A DNA stretch of 64,000 nucleotides from Rhodocyclaceae bacterium (GTDB taxonomy: Bacteria; Pseudomonadota; Gammaproteobacteria; Burkholderiales; Rhodocyclaceae): NCBI GenBank assembly GCA_013388985.1, contig JACAEF010000007.1, forward strand, positions 62,001-126,000, written 5' to 3'. Below the pieces are notes generated by a model. The model was not told the origin of the DNA and searched no databases. It was given only the letters and a program-made list of their open reading frames with translations. Each line of letters starts with the position of its first letter. Position 1 is the stretch's first letter. Shown piece after piece: positions 60,743 through 64,000 of the stretch. The position numbers and the translations under genes were made by a program.

Positions 60743-62947
60743 TCAGATAGGTTCGAGCTTTGCCACCGACAGCGCCAGCCACTTCATGCCGGCGTGGCCG
60801 AAATTGACCTGCACGCGCGCATCCGAGCCCGTCCCCTCGGCATTGACGATGACGCCGAGGCCGAACTTCGCGTGCATCACCGTCTGGCCGATGCGCAGGC
60901 CAGTATCCGGTCGTGACCGTGCAAAAGTCGGCGCTGGTGGAACGGCACCATGGGGCGTGGTCTTGGCCGGCCGGGCGTTGAGGAATTTGAGCAGCCCCGC
61001 CGGGATTTCGTCGATGAAGCGCGAAGGCAGCGCGTAACGCGTCTGGCCATGCAGCAGGCGCGTCTGGGCGTGAGTGAGGTAGAGCCGCTGGCGCGCGCGC
61101 GTGACGGCGACATACATCAGCCGGCGTTCTTCTTCGAGGCCCTTGTCTTCGAGCAGGCTGTTTTGGCTACCACTAACCTGCTGCGCAGGTAAGTGTCCGC
61201 CGAAACGCGGTGAAACCGCGTTTTCGTGTGGGAACAGCCCCTCCTCCAAACCGCAGATGAAGACGACGTCGAATTCGAGCCCCTTGGCCGAATGAACGGT
61301 CATCAGCTGCAGCGCGTCCTCACCCTCGCCGGCCTGGTGCTCGCCGGCTTCGAGCGCGGCGTGAGCGAGGAACGCGATCAGGTCGGCGGAGAGCTCGCCA
61401 TCACGATTCGCCGTGCCCTCCTCGGCGACGAAGCCCGCCGCCGCATTGACGAGCTCGTCGAGGTTGGCGAGTCGTTCCTGGCCTTCCTTCTCGTTGCGGT
61501 AATGCTCGCGCAGGCCGGAGAGGTCGAGCACGTGCTCGACGAGCTCGGGCAGCGGCAGGCTCGCCGCCTCGCGCATTCGGGCAATCAACTGGGCAAAGGC
61601 GGCCAGCTTCGCCCCCCCCGCGCCGCCGACCTGCGGGATCGCCGCAGAGAGACTCGTCCCCTGCGCCTTCGCCGCATCGGCGAGCTGTTCGAGCGTTCGG
61701 GCGCCAATCCCGCGCGCCGGGAAATTGACGACGCGGGCAAAGGCGGTGTCGTCATCCGGGTTGGCGATCAGCCGCAGATAAGCGAGCGCGTGCTTGATCT
61801 CGGCGCGTTCGAAGAAGCGCAAGCCGCCATAGACGCGATAGGGAATGCCGGCGTTGAAGAGGGCGTGTTCGAGCGCGCGGCTTTGCGCATTGCTGCGATA
61901 GAGCAGCGCGATCTGGCGGCGTGCGAAGCCCTCGGCGGCCAGTGCCATGACCTCCTCGACGATGAAGCGCGCCTCGTCGCCGTCGGAATACGCCTCGAAG
62001 ACGCGGATCGGCTCGCCGGCGCCCGCCTCGGTCCAGAGATTCTTGCCGAGCCGCGAGGGGTTGTTGCGAATGATCGCATTGGCGGCATCGAGGATGTTGC
62101 CGTGTGAGCGGTAGTTCTGTTCGAGGCGGATCAGGTTTTTCACCTCGAATTCGCGCTCGAAGTCGCGCATGTTGCCGACATCGGCCCCGCGGAAGGCATA
62201 GATCGACTGGTCGTCGTCGCCGACGCAGAACAGACACCCGCCCTCGCCGGCCAGCAGTTTCAGCCAACGGTATTGCAGCTTGTTGGTGTCCTGAAACTCG
62301 TCGACGAGGATGTGGCGGAAGCGTTCCTGGTAATGTCGCCGGATCGGCTCGTTGCGCTCGAGCAATTCGTAGCAGCGCAGCAGGAGTTCGGCGAAATCGA
62401 CCACGCCTTCCTTCTGGCATTGCGCCTCATACGCTTCATAGAGCTCGACGCGCTTTTTCGTCCACTCGTCCCAGGCCTCGACCGCCGCCGGGCGCAGACC
62501 GGCCTCCTTCTGCGCGTTGATGAACCAGACGAGTTCGCGCGGCGGGAATTTCTCGTCATCGACATTCAAGGACTTCAGCAGCCGCTTGACCGCGGCGAGC
62601 TGGTCGGCGGCATCGAGGATCTGGAAGAGCTGCGGCAGCCCGGCATCGCGGTAATGCGCCCGCAGCATGCGGTTGCACAGCCCGTGGAAGGTGCCGATCC
62701 ACATGCCCTTGACGTTGATCGGCAGCATCGCCGCAAGGCGCGCGAGCATCTCCTTGGCCGCCTTGTTCGTGAAGGTGACGGCGAGGATCTGTTGGGGGTT
62801 TGCCTGCCCGGTCGAGATCAGCCAGGCGATCCGCGTGGTGAGCACCCGCGTCTTGCCGGAACCTGCGCCGGCGAGGATCAAGGCGTGCTGCGGGGGGAGC
62901 GTGACGGCCGCGCGTTGCGGCGGATTGAGTCTTTCCAGTAGATTCAA
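60743..62947 (-). CDS. UvrD/PcrA/Rep-family ATP-dependent DNA helicase
   Basis: The product of about 734 residues unwinds DNA 3' to 5'. No ATG lies in a fitting place; TTG at 62947 gives the family start NLLERLNPPQRAAV. Motifs: AGAGSGKTRVLTTRIAWL (I), FTNKAAKEM (Ia), VDEFQDTNKLQYRWL (II), VGDDDQSIYAFRGA (III), YRSHGNIL (IV), MTVHSAKGLEFDVVFICG (V) and MYVAVTRARQRL (VI). Between FPHEN and NSLLEDKGLEEERR is a 20-residue insertion from a palindromic element, and the C-terminal linker GAVPPAPTF comes from a dispersed motif. Confidence 0.92.
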   Translation of the reverse strand: MNLLERLNPPQRAAVTLPPQHALILAGAGSGKTRVLTTRIAWLISTGQANPQQILAVTFTNKAAKEMLARLAAMLPINVKGMWIGTFHGLCNRMLRAHYRDAGLPQLFQILDAADQLAAVKRLLKSLNVDDEKFPPRELVWFINAQKEAGLRPAAVEAWDEWTKKRVELYEAYEAQCQKEGVVDFAELLLRCYELLERNEPIRRHYQERFRHILVDEFQDTNKLQYRWLKLLAGEGGCLFCVGDDDQSIYAFRGADVGNMRDFEREFEVKNLIRLEQNYRSHGNILDAANAIIRNNPSRLGKNLWTEAGAGEPIRVFEAYSDGDEARFIVEEVMALAAEGFARRQIALLYRSNAQSRALEHALFNAGIPYRVYGGLRFFERAEIKHALAYLRLIANPDDDTAFARVVNFPARGIGARTLEQLADAAKAQGTSLSAAIPQVGGAGGAKLAAFAQLIARMREAASLPLPELVEHVLDLSGLREHYRNEKEGQERLANLDELVNAAAGFVAEEGTANRDGELSADLIAFLAHAALEAGEHQAGEGEDALQLMTVHSAKGLEFDVVFICGLEEGLFPHENAVSPRFGGHLPAQQVSGSQNSLLEDKGLEEERRLMYVAVTRARQRLYLTHAQTRLLHGQTRYALPSRFIDEIPAGLLKFLNARPAKTTPHGAVPPAPTFARSRPDTGLRIGQTVMHAKFGLGVIVNAEGTGSDARVQVNFGHAGMKWLALSVAKLEPI
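60924..60949 (+). repeat. 26-bp dispersed motif, copy 13 (inside the helicase gene)
   Basis: It reads AAAGTCGGCGCTGG, TGGA, ACGGCACC. It is antisense to the gene and read as GAVPPAPTF in the linker before the C-terminal domain. Confidence 0.85.
61160..61219 (-). mobile_element. 60-bp palindromic insertion in frame within the helicase gene
   Basis: Read on the minus strand the insert starts GCGGTTTCACCGCG and ends GTAGCCAAAAC, and the same AAAAC occurs on both flanks (GAAAAC before, CCAAAAC at the end), as a target duplication would. It contains GCAGGT/ACCTGC around GCA and a hairpin AACGCGG/CCGCGTT at one edge. It adds 20 residues (AVSPRFGGHLPAQQVSGSQN) between FPHEN and SLLEDKG, sites that are contiguous in homologues (family memory). 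No transposase is present. Confidence 0.65.
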
Positions 62948-63033
62948 AGGCTTGGCTTTCTTCGAAAGCAGGGAGTCTACTCCATGCCCATTGAACTTTT
63001 TGCCAATGAACCCATTTTCGTGGTGTAATGTTG

Positions 63034-63054
63034 CAGTGCAACAAAATTGCACTG
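63034..63054. promoter_or_regulatory. Palindrome in the divergent helicase / hypothetical-gene spacer
   Basis: CAGTGCAA and TTGCACTG are perfect 8-bp arms around CAAAA, ending 7 bp before an AAAGGA ribosome-binding site and 14 bp before the ATG at 63068. The position fits an operator. TGCA-rich palindromes of this kind resemble PhaR-type operators before phasin genes, but the downstream protein is not a recognisable phasin. Confidence 0.45.
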
Positions 63055-63067
63055 AAAGGAAATGACG

Positions 63068-63400
63068 ATGAAACCCGCCTATCCAAAAATCCTGCCCTGG
63101 CTGGCCCACAAGGCCGGCATTTCACAGCGCCGCGCTGAAATCCTCTGGCACGCGGCCTGCCGCCACGCCGCCCACGCGACGAATGAAACCGACACGCCCG
63201 CCTATTGGGCCGCTGCGATGGATCGCCTGCTCGAGCTCGTCGTCGCCGAACGCCTGCGCGAGGACGCCGCCTCCTTCGGTTTCCGCCGCTGGGCGCGTTT
63301 GAATGCCCGCCTCTGGCAGGCGCCTCTCGCGGTGCTCGATGCGCTGATGATAGGCAGCCAGCGCGGTTGGCGCCGCTTCAAGTCGCTGTCCTTCAGCTGA
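63068..63400 (+). CDS. Hypothetical helical protein
   Basis: The 110-residue product opens MKPAYPKILPWLAHKAGISQ and is mostly helical with a basic C-terminus (GSQRGWRRFKSLSFS); no signal peptide is visible. AAAGGA at 63055-63060 lies 7 bp before the ATG at 63068, which favours it over the ATG at 63062. I do not recognise the family. The upstream palindrome suggests specific regulation. Confidence 0.7.
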   Translation: MKPAYPKILPWLAHKAGISQRRAEILWHAACRHAAHATNETDTPAYWAAAMDRLLELVVAERLREDAASFGFRRWARLNARLWQAPLAVLDALMIGSQRGWRRFKSLSFS

Positions 63401-63452
63401 CGACGGGAAACGACGTCTGTTCGCCGGACAGTGACGGTGCCATAATGATTTC

Positions 63453-64000
63453 ATGAACTTGGGCACCGTCCATTACCGGCTGCGCAACGACTTCCAGCTG
63501 GCGATTCTGACCCTCCTGGGATCGCTGACGGTGCTGAGCATCACGCCTTTCGCCGTCTATCGGGCGATCGCGGAAGAATGGCTGGCGTTCGCGATGGACA
63601 TCGGTGCCATCACCGGCATCAGCGGCGGTGTGCTTCATGCATGGCGCACGGGCGACACCGCGCGTCCGAGCACGTTTCTTTGTTATTTCGTCGGCGTCAT
63701 GGCCGTGATCGCCTCTCATGTGCTGGGGGTCGTTGGCACCTACTGGATCTACCCGGCGCTGATCGCCAATTTCTTCCTCGCACCGCGCAAGCACGCTTTC
63801 ATCACCGCGATGCTGGTGCTGACGCTGATCATGCTGACGGGCGGCTGGCATCGCGAAACCCTCGAGGCGGCATCATTCGCGGTGACGCTCGTCCTCTCCG
63901 TGCTGCTGACCTACGTATTCGCCTATCGGGTGGCGGAACAGCGCGAGGAGCTCCGGCGTCTGGCTTCGCTGGACGCATTGACCGGCATCTACAATCGGCG
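63453..64000 (+). CDS. Membrane-bound diguanylate cyclase (partial, GGDEF cut by window end)
   Basis: The frame from the ATG at 63453 stays open to the window edge. About five or six hydrophobic helices (DFQLAILTLLGSLTVLSITP to TLVLSVLLTYVFAYRVAEQ) are followed by a short linker and LASLDALTGIYNRR, the standard entry of a GGDEF domain. The catalytic part lies outside the window, so activity cannot be judged. Confidence 0.85.
   Translation, partial: MNLGTVHYRLRNDFQLAILTLLGSLTVLSITPFAVYRAIAEEWLAFAMDIGAITGISGGVLHAWRTGDTARPSTFLCYFVGVMAVIASHVLGVVGTYWIYPALIANFFLAPRKHAFITAMLVLTLIMLTGGWHRETLEAASFAVTLVLSVLLTYVFAYRVAEQREELRRLASLDALTGIYNR

Noticed and set aside
945-60949. The 26-bp motif as an ordinary transposon insertion or as a CRISPR-like array
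   Set aside because: Copies are far apart, have no terminal repeats or target duplications, and in several genes they replace rather than add residues; there is no regular spacing.
1-64000. tRNA genes, rRNA, insertion sequences with transposase, prophage genes
   Set aside because: I looked for them on both strands and saw none that I could support by eye; a covariance-model scan would be needed to exclude tRNA-like genes fully.

Overview
The window reads as chromosomal DNA of a GC-rich betaproteobacterium, most likely from the Rhodocyclales / Sterolibacteriaceae neighbourhood (inference from gene content; no 16S rRNA is present). Supporting signs are the def-fmt-rsmB-DUF4390 run, the LysM-dprA pair, zapB-zapA followed by 6S RNA, CydP with a CydAB oxidase, a RegA/PrrA-type regulator, a maeB-type malic enzyme, and a coding density near 95 percent with many 4-bp start/stop overlaps. 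No rRNA, tRNA, CRISPR array, transposase or phage gene was found. The window cuts a DUF4390 gene at its left edge and a GGDEF gene at its right edge.

Layout. 1-9.6 kb: translation and DNA housekeeping (rsmB, fmt, def, LysM protein, dprA, topB), with a homospermidine synthase set into the fmt-rsmB junction. 9.6-15.5 kb: a corrinoid methyl-transfer module (activator, UroD-family methyltransferase, corrinoid protein) flanked by two HD-GYP regulators. 15.6-26.3 kb: uppP, a YqiA-type esterase, an isolated AAA/DUF4143 ATPase in AT-rich DNA, an RNase II-family gene, tonB, an NYN/OST-HTH protein, a Na/Pi cotransporter, mtgA and a CorA-type transporter. 26.2-35.4 kb: late cobalamin assembly (cobC, cobS, cobT, cobU, cobQ, cbiB, cobD, btuF) with a pabB-pabC fusion. 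35.4-37.2 kb: a cytochrome c and a fused speD-speE. 37.3-41.0 kb: cytochrome bd oxidase (cydPABX) next to a RegA-like regulator. 41.3-48.1 kb: cobalamin uptake and activation (btuB, btuC, btuD, a second btuF-like gene, btuR, cbiA) behind one cobalamin riboswitch. 48.2-64 kb: zapB/zapA/6S RNA, EVE protein, TauE/SafE exporter, K+ channel, ParA-like ATPase, maeB, a type IIG restriction-modification operon with a DUF4258/DUF2283 pair, a UvrD/PcrA helicase and a diguanylate cyclase.

The functional theme is cobalamin. The cell takes corrinoids up (BtuB-BtuCDF), finishes and adenosylates them (BtuR, CbiA, CobQ, CbiB, CobD, CobU, CobT, CobS, CobC) and has a B12-dependent methyl-transfer system in the same window. 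Polyamines form a second theme: both homospermidine and spermidine can be made.

The most unusual content is not a gene. A 26-bp bipartite DNA motif (AAAnTCGGCGCTGG, then YGRN, then ACGGCAC plus C or G) occurs 12 times almost without indels, once with a diverged last base, once as a 17-bp half and once as a weaker match. Most copies lie inside conserved genes, in both orientations and in three reading frames. Three further repeat families are present, two of which keep a core sequence while their pairing arms change together. Two of these elements lie in frame inside conserved enzymes (PabB and UvrD/PcrA).
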